From Caccoplasma intestinavium (GTDB lineage: Bacteria > Bacteroidota > Bacteroidia > Bacteroidales > UBA11471), in NCBI GenBank assembly GCA_018715885.1, contig DVKT01000034.1, positions 62,001 through 126,000 on the forward strand: DNA of 64,000 nucleotides, in the 5' to 3' direction. A program made the position numbers and the translations under genes. Below the pieces are notes generated by a model. That model ran no database searches and was not told where the DNA came from. It saw nothing but the letters and a program-made list of their open reading frames with translations. This document shows, piece by piece, positions 17,536-28,800 of the stretch (positions are counted from its first letter, which is position 1; every line of letters starts with the position of its first letter).

Positions 17536-19191
17536 TTATTGGTTCGATTTTTCACGTATTTCGACCCGTCGTATTTTCCCGCTGATGGTTTTGGGCAATT
17601 CGTCTACAAATTCTACGATGCGCGGGTACTTATAGGGTGCGGTTACATGCTTTACATGATCTTGTATCTCTTTGGCAAGTTCTTCTCCTGCGCGATCTTT
17701 ATACTCTTTCGATAGCACGATCGTTGCTTTCACCACCTGCCCGCGAATTTCATCGGGAACGCCGGTAATGGCACATTCCACTACGGCGGGGTGGGTCATC
17801 AGGGCGCTCTCTACTTCGAACGGACCGATACGGTAACCCGACGATTTGATGACGTCGTCGGCACGGCCGACAAACCAGTAGTAACCGTCTTCATCGCGCC
17901 AAGCAACATCGCCCGTATAGTAGATATTGTCGTGATAGGCTTCGCGAGTTTTTGCTTCATCGCGATAATATTCTTTGAAAAGACCTGTCGGTTTTCCCTT
18001 GTCGGTACGGATAACGATTTGTCCCTGTTCACCGTCTTCGGCCGATCGGCCGTCGGGAGTAAGCAGATCGACGTCGTATTGCGGGTTGGGTATGCCCATC
18101 GATCCCGGTTTGGGCTCTATCCATGGATAAGTGGCTATGGTGAGGGTGGTTTCGGTTTGTCCGAATCCTTCCATCAGTTTGATTCCCGTGATGCGGTAGA
18201 ACTCTTCGAATACTTTCGGGTTAAGGGCTTCTCCGGCTATCGTACAATAACGCAACGACGAGATGTCGTATTTCGATATATCTTCGCGTATCAGGAACCG
18301 GAATACCGTAGGGGGCGCACAGAACGATGTGATATGGTATTTCTCGATCATGTCGAGAACGTGGGCCGGAACGAATTTGTCGAAGTCGTAGACAAAGACA
18401 TTGGCGCCGGCGATCCACTGGCCGTAAAGTTTTCCCCATACGGCTTTTCCCCAGCCGGTATCGGCGAGGGTGAGGTGTAGACTTTCCTCATTGAGGTTGT
18501 GCCAGTACGAGCCGGTAACGATGTGCCCCAGCGGGTAAGTGAAGTCATGAGCGACCATTTTGGGATTGCCTGTCGTGCCGGAGGTGAAATAGAGCAGCGA
18601 GGTATCGTCGTTGGTATTGGCCAGTGCCGGACGCTCGAATGGCGCAGCGGCTTCGATACCTGCGTGGAAATCGAGCCAGCCTTCGGGAACTTCGGGACCG
18701 ACCGATACGCGGTATTTCAGTGTGGGAGAATCGGCTATCGAACGATCGATATGACCGATGACGGGTTCTTCGCCGACTGCAACGATCATCTTTATATCGG
18801 CGGCATTGCAACGGTATATGATGTCTTTCTCGGTAAGCAGATGGGTTGCCGGGATACATACTGCGCCGATTTTATGCAGGGCGATGATCGAGAACCAGAA
18901 TTCGTAACGGCGTTTGAGTATAAGCATGACCATGTCGCCCCTTTTTATTCCCAATGAGAGGAAAAAAGCGGCGGTTTTGTCGCTCTCGCGTTTGATGTCG
19001 GCAAATGTGAAATCGATGTGGTGGTCTTGTTCATTGGTCCAGCAAAGCGCTTTTTTCTCCGGGGCGATGCGGGCCCATTCGTCTACGACATCGTATCCGA
19101 AGTTGAAATTCTCGGGTACATTTATACGGAAGTTTTTAATGAAATCTTCTTGGGAGGAGAATTTCGTCTGTTTTAGAAATTTCTCTAACAT
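17536..19191 (-). CDS. AMP-forming acyl-CoA synthetase
   Basis: A 551-residue adenylate-forming enzyme. It has the P-loop LLYFTSGTTGNPK near residue 200, EGFGQTETT near 344, YYTGDVAWRDEDGYYWFVGR near 425 and the C-terminal catalytic Lys in TISGKIRR near 540. It would activate a carboxylic acid with ATP and CoA. The overall pattern (AHDFTYPLGHIVTG, SSGYRIGPFEVESAL) is closest to medium-chain or acetyl-type synthetases of the ACSM group, but the acid is unknown. The upstream neighbour is an XRE-cupin regulator (17 bases), a pairing I recall in other Bacteroidales. Together they suggest regulated use of a fatty or aromatic acid. Confidence 0.92.
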   Translation of the reverse strand: MLEKFLKQTKFSSQEDFIKNFRINVPENFNFGYDVVDEWARIAPEKKALCWTNEQDHHIDFTFADIKRESDKTAAFFLSLGIKRGDMVMLILKRRYEFWFSIIALHKIGAVCIPATHLLTEKDIIYRCNAADIKMIVAVGEEPVIGHIDRSIADSPTLKYRVSVGPEVPEGWLDFHAGIEAAAPFERPALANTNDDTSLLYFTSGTTGNPKMVAHDFTYPLGHIVTGSYWHNLNEESLHLTLADTGWGKAVWGKLYGQWIAGANVFVYDFDKFVPAHVLDMIEKYHITSFCAPPTVFRFLIREDISKYDISSLRYCTIAGEALNPKVFEEFYRITGIKLMEGFGQTETTLTIATYPWIEPKPGSMGIPNPQYDVDLLTPDGRSAEDGEQGQIVIRTDKGKPTGLFKEYYRDEAKTREAYHDNIYYTGDVAWRDEDGYYWFVGRADDVIKSSGYRIGPFEVESALMTHPAVVECAITGVPDEIRGQVVKATIVLSKEYKDRAGEELAKEIQDHVKHVTAPYKYPRIVEFVDELPKTISGKIRRVEIREKSNQ

Positions 19192-19208
19192 AGGTTCGGA
19201 GCTGATAT

Positions 19209-19763
19209 TTAAAATATGATAGCGAGGAATTGCACTCGTTTCCCGTCGAGGGCTTTCATGCCGTGCGGACGGTTGGCATCGAAATAAAGGCTGTCTCCTT
19301 CATTCAGGGTCAGTTGTTTATCCCCGATTTGCAAGGTCATACGTCCTTCGAGTATGTAGTTGAACTCTTGCCCGGGATGGGTATTGAGATAGATGGGGGT
19401 TTCTTCGTCTTTGGGTTCGACGGTAACGATGAAAGGGTCGGCTTTACGGTTCATGAAACCGGCAGCGAGCGATTGATATTTGTATGCTTGGGTTCTCTGT
19501 ACGCTGGCTCCTTTCCCTTTGCGGGTGAGGAAATAACTGTTCATGCGGGGTTCCTCGCCAAACATCAGAGCCGTAAGATCTATTTCGTAGTGGGCTCCGA
19601 TTTGGTGCAAGATACTTACGGGAATATCTATATTGCCCGATTCCAGGAGTTCATACTCCCGAGGTTCGATTCCGCATACGGCGGCGACATCGGCGGTCGT
19701 CAGGTCAAGGACTTCTCTCAACCCTTTCAACCGGGTGGCGATTTGTTTGATTTGTTCGTTCAT
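19209..19763 (-). CDS. XRE-family regulator with C-terminal cupin domain
   Basis: A 184-residue protein: helix-turn-helix of the XRE type at about residues 8-63, a linker, then a cupin_2 beta-barrel at about 110-182 with HPGQEFNYILEGRMTLQIGDK and a matching GDSLYFDANRPHGM motif whose His and Glu could bind a metal. Such proteins sense a small molecule through the cupin and control neighbouring genes. It is first in an operon with the acyl-CoA synthetase and proB, so the synthetase substrate or product is a sensible ligand (inference). Confidence 0.92.
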   Translation of the reverse strand: MNEQIKQIATRLKGLREVLDLTTADVAAVCGIEPREYELLESGNIDIPVSILHQIGAHYEIDLTALMFGEEPRMNSYFLTRKGKGASVQRTQAYKYQSLAAGFMNRKADPFIVTVEPKDEETPIYLNTHPGQEFNYILEGRMTLQIGDKQLTLNEGDSLYFDANRPHGMKALDGKRVQFLAIIF

Positions 19764-19833
19764 AGACAGTATTTTTGTCGCATATCGTCGGGAGGAGGTT
19801 ATCTGTTGCCCGATTGTAGATGTTTATTAATTG

Positions 19834-19841
19834 CAAAGATA
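19834..19841 (-). promoter_or_regulatory. Promoter -7 element of the XRE-cupin/acyl-CoA synthetase operon
   Basis: Minus-strand TATCTTTG, about 70 bases before the ATG at 19763. No good TTTG is seen at the -33 position. Confidence 0.55.
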
Positions 19842-20052
19842 AAAAATAAAAGTGAGAAGTGAATAAAGTAAGCAGGTTGTAATGGCTTTCGATAAAGTGG
19901 AAATAAAAGTAATAATGCAGGTAAGTACGGTGGTAAAATCGAAAATGCCGGTTGCATGGGGTTGGTTGTCAGCATATTTCTCTGTTAGGGTATATACGTG
20001 TACTTTTGATTCTTTTTTATTTCTTTTGGCTATGATTCGCTATGTTTTTGGC

Positions 20053-20060
20053 TAAATTTG
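20053..20060 (+). promoter_or_regulatory. Promoter -7 element of the acetyltransferase gene
   Basis: TAAATTTG fits TAnnTTTG. It lies inside a longer possible frame starting at 20042, which argues for the ATG at 20084. The upstream TTTG (20025-20028) is spaced by 24 bases, longer than usual. Confidence 0.5.
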
Positions 20061-20083
20061 TGTGTGTTAATAATCAAAATTTT

Positions 20084-20656
20084 ATGACAGTAGATTTGTT
20101 TCAGGAAAAAATAGCTCGTGGTGAGCCGTTGGTTGGAGAGGAGATGATTGAGTTTATGCGCGAACAAAGCGATCTTTCCCGTCGTATATTGTTCGAACTT
20201 AATGGACGTTATCATACACCCGAAGAAATTTGTGAATTATTCTCGCAAATTATCGGACGGCCGGTCGATAAGAGCTTCCGATTGTTTCCTCCGTTTTATA
20301 CTGATTTCGGTAAAAATATACATATCGGTAAAAATGTTTTTATCAATGCCGCTTGTTTGTTTCAAGACCAAGGTGGAATCTACATAGAAGATGATTGTCT
20401 GATAGGTCATAATGTTGTACTGGCGACTTTGAATCATGGTTTTGAACCTTCCGATCGTCAGAATTTATATCATGCTCCTATACGGATTGAAAAGGGAGTA
20501 TGGATCGGTGCACATGTTACAGTATTGGCAGGGGTAACAATCGGACGGAACGCTGTTGTTGCGGCAGGAGCCGTTGTTACAAAAGATGTCCCCGAAAATA
20601 TGATAGTAGGTGGTGTTCCGGCAAAAGTTATCAGAAGTATCTATCCCAATAAATAG
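20084..20656 (+). CDS. Hexapeptide-repeat sugar O-acetyltransferase
   Basis: A 190-residue protein of the maltose/galactoside acetyltransferase type. A helical N-terminal part with MTVDLFQEKIARGEP is followed by left-handed beta-helix repeats and the catalytic His in ATLNHGFEP near residue 119. The C-terminal VVAAGAVVTKDVPENMIVGGVPAKVI is the family hallmark. It would acetylate a sugar hydroxyl using acetyl-CoA as a trimer. The ATG at 20084 was preferred over one at 20042, as the latter precedes the promoter element. The acceptor sugar is unknown, and it stands alone. Confidence 0.9.
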   Translation: MTVDLFQEKIARGEPLVGEEMIEFMREQSDLSRRILFELNGRYHTPEEICELFSQIIGRPVDKSFRLFPPFYTDFGKNIHIGKNVFINAACLFQDQGGIYIEDDCLIGHNVVLATLNHGFEPSDRQNLYHAPIRIEKGVWIGAHVTVLAGVTIGRNAVVAAGAVVTKDVPENMIVGGVPAKVIRSIYPNK

Positions 20657-20973
20657 AGAAAGTATGGAATATACAGCGTGGTGTGATTGTGATTCCTAAG
20701 ATGCTTCATAGAGGGTGAAGGGAAGAGGGTTGTGATATTGGGAACTTTTATTTTGACTCTGAGAAATGGCACAGATTGTAATACTTGGTAAGGACTAACT
20801 TTCGATACTTGATGTAAATAAACTCAGAGAATGAAATGCATGTATGTGTATTTGTACAATCTGGTGTTAACCGCTTTGAAGTAGTGATCGGTATTTTATT
20901 CGCTGACGGTTGGCCATTGTGAATTTGTATCTCTGCCGAATATCTTCTACCTTTGTAAAAAAGTTTGCACGAT
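20657..20973. other. Intergenic region of 317 bases
   Basis: Apart from the promoter at 20924-20955, I find no open frame with coding character, no terminator-like hairpin and no repeat here. It may contain remnants of a lost gene, but there is no direct evidence. Confidence 0.5.
20924..20955 (+). promoter_or_regulatory. Promoter of the zinc-ribbon/FHA gene
   Basis: TTTG at 20924-20927 and TACCTTTG at 20948-20955 with a 20-base spacer, a full consensus match. It shows that translation starts at the ATG at 20974, not at the upstream in-frame TTG at 20965. Confidence 0.75.
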
Positions 20974-21474
20974 ATGAAAAGAGTCCTTTGTCCCCGTTGC
21001 GACGGATATGTGGCTTTCGATGAGCGGCGTTGCTGTGCCGGGGAATCGCTTTTTCTGGTATGTTCGCATTGCGGGAAAAGTTTTTCGCTTTCTTATGAAG
21101 AAATTATTCGTCAGCCCGATACGACCGATTGCGGTACGCTTGTCGTGTTGGAGAATAATTGTTGTGAGCGACAGGAGTTCCCGTTTGTGCTTGGCGATAA
21201 TGTGATAGGTCGTCGTAACAAGGGTACCGATGTGGATATTGCTATCGAGAGCAGCGATGCCGATCTCGAACGCCGGCACTGTATCATCCATGTCCGCCGG
21301 AATAAAAGCGGAGAATTGGTATATACCCTTCGGGACTGTTCGGCCCGTTCGGGGACTTATCTGCGACAAGAACGTCTTGGAAAAAGGGATCAGGTGCGAC
21401 TGGAAAATGCCGATGTCGTTTCGATAGGAGGGACGACTTTTATCGTCCGTTTTCCCGGTTGCGAAGAAGAATAA
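20974..21474 (+). CDS. Zinc-ribbon and FHA domain protein
   Basis: A 166-residue protein. Residues 1-40 hold a four-Cys zinc ribbon (C6, C9, C30, C33). An FHA domain spans about 65-160, with VIGRRNKG, the DADLERRHC phosphothreonine-contact loop, and SARSGTYLR. FHA domains bind phosphothreonine peptides, so a Ser/Thr kinase partner is expected, but none is in the window. The zinc ribbon may hold a nucleic acid or protein. It precedes the alternative GlmU gene by 70 bases; any link to cell-envelope control is inference. Confidence 0.85.
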   Translation: MKRVLCPRCDGYVAFDERRCCAGESLFLVCSHCGKSFSLSYEEIIRQPDTTDCGTLVVLENNCCERQEFPFVLGDNVIGRRNKGTDVDIAIESSDADLERRHCIIHVRRNKSGELVYTLRDCSARSGTYLRQERLGKRDQVRLENADVVSIGGTTFIVRFPGCEEE

Positions 21475-21544
21475 GCTGTTCCGATAACAGTGGATTTCCC
21501 GGAAATATGTCCCGAAGAAATTCGTATCTAATAAAAGAAAAAAT

Positions 21545-22747
21545 ATGAGAAACATCGTTCTTTTCGATTTACCCGAGGTACATTGTGCCTGTCTGCCCAT
21601 CACGTTTACCCGTGCGGTGAGCGATGTGAGGGTGGGTATTCTTACCATAAAAGAAAAATGGCAACATTATGTGCCGGGCGACTATACGGCCCTTACTGCC
21701 GGTTATTTGGCGGTGATGTATCCCGCCGTTCCCGATGAGGCTCTTTTCATAGCGGGCAATGTGTGTCCCGACAGCGGCTTGGCTGCTGCTATCGGTTCTC
21801 TTGTCTCCGGAGAAGCGCTGGTCGGTGCCGACGGTGGGGTATTGGCTTTTTTAGGAACTCGTTCCGATTTCGAAGCCCGACATTTTTTGAAATCGACGCT
21901 TTATCGGGAAGAGTATGTTCGGATAAATGCTTCGTATGACATTTTTCGGGAGAACGGCCGTGAAATGGAAAAGGATTTCCGGGTTCTTACAGTCGGTCGT
22001 GTTTCCTGTCCTCTGCCCGATTCCTGCCGTCTTGTCGGCGATGCGACTTTTCCCGACGGCACGCCGAAACTGTTTATAGAGGAGGGGGCCAAACTCGAAT
22101 GTGTGATTCTCAATGTCAATAATGGCCCGGTATATATAGGGCATGATGCCGAAATCATGGAAGGTGTGTGCATACGTGCGCCGTTTGCCGCCTGTACCCA
22201 TGCCACGGTGAATATGAACGCCAAAATCTACGGTGCGACGACACTCGGCCCCTATTGTAAGGTGGGTGGCGAGTTGAGCAATGTGGTGATGCTTGCCTAT
22301 TCGAATAAAGGCCATGACGGGTATTTGGGAAATGCCGTCATCGGAGAATGGTGCAATCTGGGGGCTGATACCAACTGTTCGAATCTTAAAAACAATTATG
22401 CCGAGATTAAGTTGTGGGATTATGCCTCTCATCGGTTCAAGGCTACCGGTATGCAATTTTGCGGTTTGATTATGGGCGATCATTCCCGTTCGGGTATCAA
22501 TACGATGTTCAATACGGCTACGGTTGTGGGAGTGGGAGCCAATATCTACGGGCCGGGCTTTCCCCGTACGGTTATCGATTCATTTGTGCAAGGCGGGGCA
22601 GAAGGGTTTAAGGAAGTGCCTGTGTCGCGCGTGATAGAGATGGCCGAGCGTATGATGGCTCGTCGTGGAAAGAGACTTTCCGATGCCGAACGGCAAATCC
22701 TGCAATCGCTTTTCGACAATCCCTATCCTCATCAAGTGTGGATATAG
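21545..22747 (+). CDS. Alternative GlmU-type nucleotidyl/acetyltransferase
   Basis: A 400-residue protein. The C-terminal half (about 180-370) is a left-handed beta-helix with acetyltransferase-like turns, including NLGADTNCSNLKNNYAEIKL and GDHSRSGINTMFNTATVVGVG. The N-terminal half starts MRNIVLFDLPEVHCACLPITFTR and lacks the LAAGxGTRM loop of canonical GlmU. It matches the Bacteroidota 'alternative GlmU' group, proposed to make UDP-N-acetylglucosamine from glucosamine-1-phosphate. I know of no direct biochemical proof, so the role is by family. The TGA-side terminator is shared with sprA. Confidence 0.85.
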   Translation: MRNIVLFDLPEVHCACLPITFTRAVSDVRVGILTIKEKWQHYVPGDYTALTAGYLAVMYPAVPDEALFIAGNVCPDSGLAAAIGSLVSGEALVGADGGVLAFLGTRSDFEARHFLKSTLYREEYVRINASYDIFRENGREMEKDFRVLTVGRVSCPLPDSCRLVGDATFPDGTPKLFIEEGAKLECVILNVNNGPVYIGHDAEIMEGVCIRAPFAACTHATVNMNAKIYGATTLGPYCKVGGELSNVVMLAYSNKGHDGYLGNAVIGEWCNLGADTNCSNLKNNYAEIKLWDYASHRFKATGMQFCGLIMGDHSRSGINTMFNTATVVGVGANIYGPGFPRTVIDSFVQGGAEGFKEVPVSRVIEMAERMMARRGKRLSDAERQILQSLFDNPYPHQVWI

Positions 22748-22765
22748 GAGACAAGGTATAGAGAT

Positions 22766-22805
22766 AGAAAAAGGTTGCACGGGAATTCCCGTGCAACCTT
22801 TTTCT
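22766..22805. terminator. Perfect bidirectional terminator
   Basis: A 40-base perfect palindrome (20-base half) with T-runs outward on both strands, between the alternative GlmU gene and sprA. Confidence 0.93.
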
Positions 22806-22831
22806 TTTTTCCGGTATAAATTTCTATCGAT

Positions 22832-25800
22832 TTATCGGGCAAGGTCGAGTTTTATCGTGATGCCTATGTCGCTGTTGAGTGTGGGATAACTGCTCGAAGA
22901 TATGAGCGGGGTGGAGATTTGTAGGTCGTAGTAAGCTTGCAACGTGATATAACGGCTCAATTTGTATTCGGCCGAATATTTCATATTGATGGCTTTATTC
23001 CCTGCCGTTGCTTGGGTATAGTCTTGCTCGATACGACGTATGAGAGAGTGGGTTTTTGAGAAAGAAAAATCTCCACGTAGATTCAGGTCGTTGCTGAAAG
23101 TTCCTTGTTTACCACCTTTTCCCGAGAAAAATCCTTTCAGACCGGTAAATTTATAACCGACGCCTACGGTTATATCTTGTGTAACGGCCTCGACGATTTG
23201 TACCGAAGATATGCTCAGGTTGAGATTCCTGCTGTTTTTATAGGCGAGGCTGCCCGATAGATTGTTTTTCATAGTGAAGTCTATGCCCAACAGCGGAGAG
23301 AAACTTTCGATGAGGGTTACCGATGAAATATCGTAAGGTGAAGATGGAACAGGATTTCCCGTTTGCGAATCTTTGACATATCCCATATCGCCACCTACTC
23401 CGACCCAGTTGAGGTACGATGAGAAGCTGTTCACATTGTAGGTACACTTATAAGCGTGTGAGATGATGAAACTCTTGAAATGCTTCTGCATCTTTTTCAA
23501 TTTCGACAGTCCGTCGTATGTAACTTTCCAGTTTGGAATAAGTTTTCCCCAAGACGGGAATGCCGTAAGATCTATCTCGTCGGCATCTTTTCCGGTGTAG
23601 GCCGAAATGAAAGCCGGAATCATGACATCGGCCGAACTGGCATTTACGCCGCCGTTTATACGGTTATAGGGCTGTCCCACAAGGTCTGCTTCGCTGATGA
23701 AGTCGGCTGCGGGGTAACGGGTATTCTGGTATTTGCTTTCGAGTCGGTTGGCGATGATCTGCCGGTTTTGTAGGAAGCGGTCGAAAGCGTCGGATTGGTA
23801 TCCGTTTTCGGCCGATAATTTTCGGAAGGCCGTAGATATGGCCATGTGCGTCATGGTAAAACTTCCGCCTTGTATCGTAGGCATATCGTCGTACATGAAA
23901 TATATCTGGTTGTTCTGGCTATGGCTGCGGGCGATATTCAATGTGATTTTGAATCCTTTCAGAGGTTCGAGGACGATATCGGCCTGCATATCGTTGGTTT
24001 GGTTGTGGATAGCCGGGCTGATGAGCGACGAGTCTTGCGTCATCAGCCAGTTGTTGTCGACAGCATTGTTGATATAGTCGGTTCCTACGGCAGCAAATGC
24101 AAATCCCAGCCCCGGAGCCATTGAGTTGTAACCGGTCGATTGCCCGAAAATATCACCGACAGAAGGTTCGAACGACGGTAGGGTCATCGAGCGGGTATTG
24201 GTATATTGTATGTTGATGCTGCGCAGCATCATGGCGAAACGTGTTGCATACATTCCTACCTGATACCATTTGTTTTCTTCGGGACGTTTTCCCGGTAATA
24301 CGGTAACGATGATGCGTTGGTCGTCTCGGGTTTCGATGCGTATTGTATTGGCATCGACGACTTTGTATTTGATGGGATAGGCTTCGCCTTTGAGGGTGGC
24401 CGATACGACCGGTTTTTTACTGCCGAGGTTGTGTTTTACGAGTGTCGATGTGTCGGCGCGTAACGTAACGGTTCGTTGGTATCTGTTGCGTTTTTGCGGA
24501 ACTCTACTGTTATTACCCCGGTTATTGAATTTCTGATTGACCGATTTCAAAAATTTCGACTTGTTGTAAAGTGTTTCAAAATTGAATCGGCCGTTGACCG
24601 AGAGCCGTCCTTGATTGTTGATGGTATTGCCGACCGAAGTCGTATCGTCTATGGTTGCTCCGCGATTCCAGTTGTAGGTGGCGTTGTATGACGAGGTGAG
24701 GGTCATCCAGTTGAGCGAGGGTATGTTGTTGAGCGGGACGTTGAGGGTCGCGTTGAAGCTCTGCTGGTATTCCCACGGCGTACCGAAATGACGCAGGCTA
24801 TTTTTTACCGAGTCTTTCCATATCGTATATTCCTCGGCAAAAAGTCGCTTGTTTACGGCTCCCGACGGTTCTTCGATGCGGGCATTGGTAGCTGTCGACA
24901 GGTTCATGGAAAGACTTTGCAGGAGATTCCATTGTATGGCAAATTGCCGGTCCCATAAGAAACTCTTGCTTACCGATACCGGTAGAGTAACGTCGGTCTC
25001 GTCGATACTGCGCAGTTGCTGCTCGTAGTAGTAACGCGAAATGCTGGTGCCGAAAGAAATATTGTTCGGCAGGTAGTTGATACCCATTTTTTTGAGTATG
25101 TCGAGGCTTTTCGACTTCGATTTTATTTTGTCGAAAGGTTTCCACGGTTTGATGAGCGGCGAGTAACTGTATATGAGGTTTCCGTTATAGGTGTTGGTAT
25201 TCTCGTAGGCGGTTGTCGGGTCGTTCTCGTGTTGCTTGTTTTGCGAATAGCTGAACGTGAAGTTTCCTGGGTCGTAAGGCATCGGGTTTTTGCTTTTGAT
25301 GTCGACCTTGAATCCCGATAGACTGAAACTCTTTACGGTAGATTGGGTAACGGAGAGTTGCTTTATCGAGTCCCGTGCGGCGTCGTTGGCTGCTGCTTCA
25401 AGTGCATCGGATAGCAAGATGTCTTGGTCGAGCGGGTTGTATTTCGGCAAGGACTTTTCCATCGAGTAAGAATAGAAAATCGGAGCTTTGATTTTTGCTT
25501 TTTCCGGGAAAAAGCGTCCCACATCGATCATAGCGGCGAAATTGTATTGATACAGGTCGTCGAGTCGTCGTTCACTCAGGCTTTGGTCGATACCTCCGAA
25601 TCCGGTCGTTTCTATCAGCCCGCTCATGTTGAGGGTAGCAATGTCCGATACGGCGAGGTTGAGGTTGCCTTTGGCAGCCCAGCCACCTTCCTCGTTAAAT
25701 CCTTTCAGCCGCAATTCGTTGATCCATACGGTTGCGCTTTTGCGGCGTCCCGAGTTGTTGCGCACGCCGACGAGTATGGTTTTGACATTCGACAACGAGG

Positions 25801-28800
25801 GATTACCCATGACCGTGATTTTGTTGGTCGGTTTGTCAGGGTCGTAACTCGAATAGGGTGTCGTGCTGCTGACACCCGAGCCTTTGGTATTCTGGGCGAT
25901 GTTACGCTCCTGTTTCAGTGAGGTGAGCAATTCGAGAGGGAAATCGAACATATTGGCTTCCGGCCATACTTTTTCTTGGTCGGCCGAGCTGTAAGTATTG
26001 TAACGTCCGGCAGGTGTGAGTTGCAAGGGAATTTCGTATTCGTAGTAATTGTTGCAGTAATCCGAGCCCAAGCGTATGAAGACCGACAGTTCTCCGTTTT
26101 TGAGGTCGGTATCGTCGTCGATGAGTTGCTCGGCGTGCGTGAACATCTGCAAGGTTTTGTAGTTCCGCATATCCGTACCGGCGGTCTTATATATGGCTCG
26201 GGCGTTTTTCGAAGGTAGGTCTCTGATGGTAAGCGAAATGGCTTGTTCGTTGAGTTGCGTAATCTGCGATTGCTCGGGAGATATGATACGGGTTACGCCC
26301 GGAGGTAAAACGTAATTGACAGGTGTCTGTCCGGCATTTTCTTCGATATTTACGACCGATACGTCTATGTCTCCTTCGGCGGGAGCGTTGCTGCTGCCGC
26401 TTATGTCTGAGTGTAATTTATATTCGTAAGTCCGCCATTCTCCACGTACCAGTTCGAGGGTGGCGAAACGCAGGTGGGTTTCTTTGTTAAATCCGGTGAG
26501 AAAAATCCGGGCAAAACGTATGCTGGAAAAATCCTGTATCGAACCAACGGTTTGTCGGGGTTCATGTGAACCGTCATCGCTGTCGTCGCGTAGAGGAATT
26601 TTGAACTGGTACCATCGTACGGTCGAGGATTCGCCGTTGCGCAACTGTACGGTTACTGTGCGCATGTCGGTGATGTAGTTGCTTCCCACTTGCAAGGCTT
26701 CGGGGGTGATTTTTACGGCGTATTGGTAATAACGTTCGTACTCATCGAGCGTGTTGTCTTGATTGATGTCTTCGACGTCGGGTACACTGCGCGATGATTG
26801 GTAGTATTTGTCTCCGGCTTCGTCGGCAGAGAGGGAGTTCCCCTCGGTTCCGTTGTAGTATTTGTATCGGGTGAGGATATCGGTTTCTTCTTGGTTGAAT
26901 CTTTCGCTCAGGAAGTACTGGTAATTATCCCGGGCGGGGTCGTTCAGCGGCGAATGAGGATCGGCCAGCATGCGGTTCAATGCTGCGTTTGATAATTTGG
27001 CGCGTAAGCCCGCGACGAATCCTTGATAAGAAGAGAAGTTGAATTCTTCGTCATTGGAGAGACCGTCGAGACCCACATCTTGGCGTACGCGGGCGCCGCT
27101 GCTGTTGTCGAAAGCATATGTGAGCGATTGTTGGCGCGAAACTTTTCCCCAAACGGTAGTGGTAAGATAGGTCGTATCGTTGTTGATAGGCAGCCCATTC
27201 TCGTATGACTTCATACCGTCTTTGAGAATATCTTCCGATACTTCTCCGAAGTTGAAGTAGAGCATACCGCCCTTATTACTGCCGTCTTCGTTATAGAGGA
27301 AAGGATCCATGAGCCAAAATTGCAGATATTCGATATTGGAATTGTCGAAATCGGTGATGTCCATTTTTCGCATGATACCTCCCCAGCGCTTTTCGGGATT
27401 GAGAAGGCGACCTTCGTCGTCGATATTTTCGGCATCGGTATTATAGGGACCGTGTTCTTGGGGATAGTAAGAGAGGTTGAGCACCTGCATGACCGAGGAT
27501 TCTCCGTAATTGAGTTCCTTGTTGGGAAATACCTCGGTGTATTCGACTTCGCGTACGTAATGGTTCGATAGTTGTTCGAGGTCGTTTTTGATATGTGCCG
27601 GGGTAGCGGAGGAATTTCGTTGCGTGAAAATCCGGTCGATGTAGTACCATGCCAATAGTGCCCGGTTTTTCCCGTAATCGAGATTGTTCGACAATGACGA
27701 TTCGATAAACATCGAAGGGGTTGCCGACAACGACCATGAGTAGGGCGTGCGTATATCGATGGTCGTTTGAGATCCTTCGAAGTCGTCGAGGTAAGAAAGG
27801 GACGAAGCATTTTTCTTTTCACTCGGAATGAGCTGGGCAAATTCGGCGGTAAGCGACAATCTCGACGGGGCTGTGGCTGTTACGGTGGGTATCTTGTTGA
27901 GCCAAGAAGTGAGCCATTGAAATTCGGTGTTGTAAGAGGTGTTTACACCCCACAGTGTATTGTTGAGGACTTCGCTGCCGAGATTCACTTTCTCGGTAAG
28001 AGCCTTTTCCTTCATGTGCATGAGGGTAAGTCCCAGATTGAAATCCGGCGTAAAAGCGTAATTGAGGTCGAGACCTACCAATGTCTTACGTTGCATACTG
28101 AGGCTCTGGTTCTCGAAGGAGACGTCGATACTGGTACCCGAGTCGATATAACTTTGGTTGAGAATCGTTACGACTCCCATGTTGTAATCAACCGTATAGT
28201 CGACGTTTTCGGTAAGTGTTACACCGCCGGCCGTAACCCGAACCGAGCCTCGGGGTATGTTGAATGCGTTGAGATGTATCTCGGAACTGTATGATGCCTG
28301 ATATTCTCCTTTGAGAATGAATTTGTTTTTGTCGGCAAATTGTTTGGCGACGGTGAGTGTGGAATCGTACAGCTCCTGATAAGCATAGGTCGAGGCGTCG
28401 GGCGTGCCGATCGCTTTTTCCAAGTGCGAACCGAAAGGCTCTACGACAGGGAATATGATACGTCCCGACGAGGGGAGTATCGTGTATCCCGATACGTAGT
28501 CGAATATTCCGTCGGAATTGGTTTCCTCGTTATTGTCGAGCCGGTCGAGGTTCATGACCTGTAACAATGTTTTTTCTTTGATGTTTCCAGCCGGCAGATA
28601 GGCGGTGTTTGTCCCCGCCGAATCGTTTTGATAATAGATGTTGAGTCGGAAGTTTTCTTTTTCTACTTGATATGCACCCAACGAATAGACGTTTTTCATC
28701 ATCAGATGCCAAATGGGTTTTTTGTTGGTGATGGTCGATCCTTTCAGCATCTTTACGTAAAGACTTTGTTCGGTATCGGTAATGTCGTTCGAAAATTCTC

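Larger units (their letters stand above)
19764..20083. other. Divergent intergenic region of 320 bases
   Basis: It contains a leftward promoter element at 19841-19834 and a rightward one at 20053-20060. Nothing else in it (about 19842-20052) looks like a gene, RNA or repeat. Confidence 0.55.
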
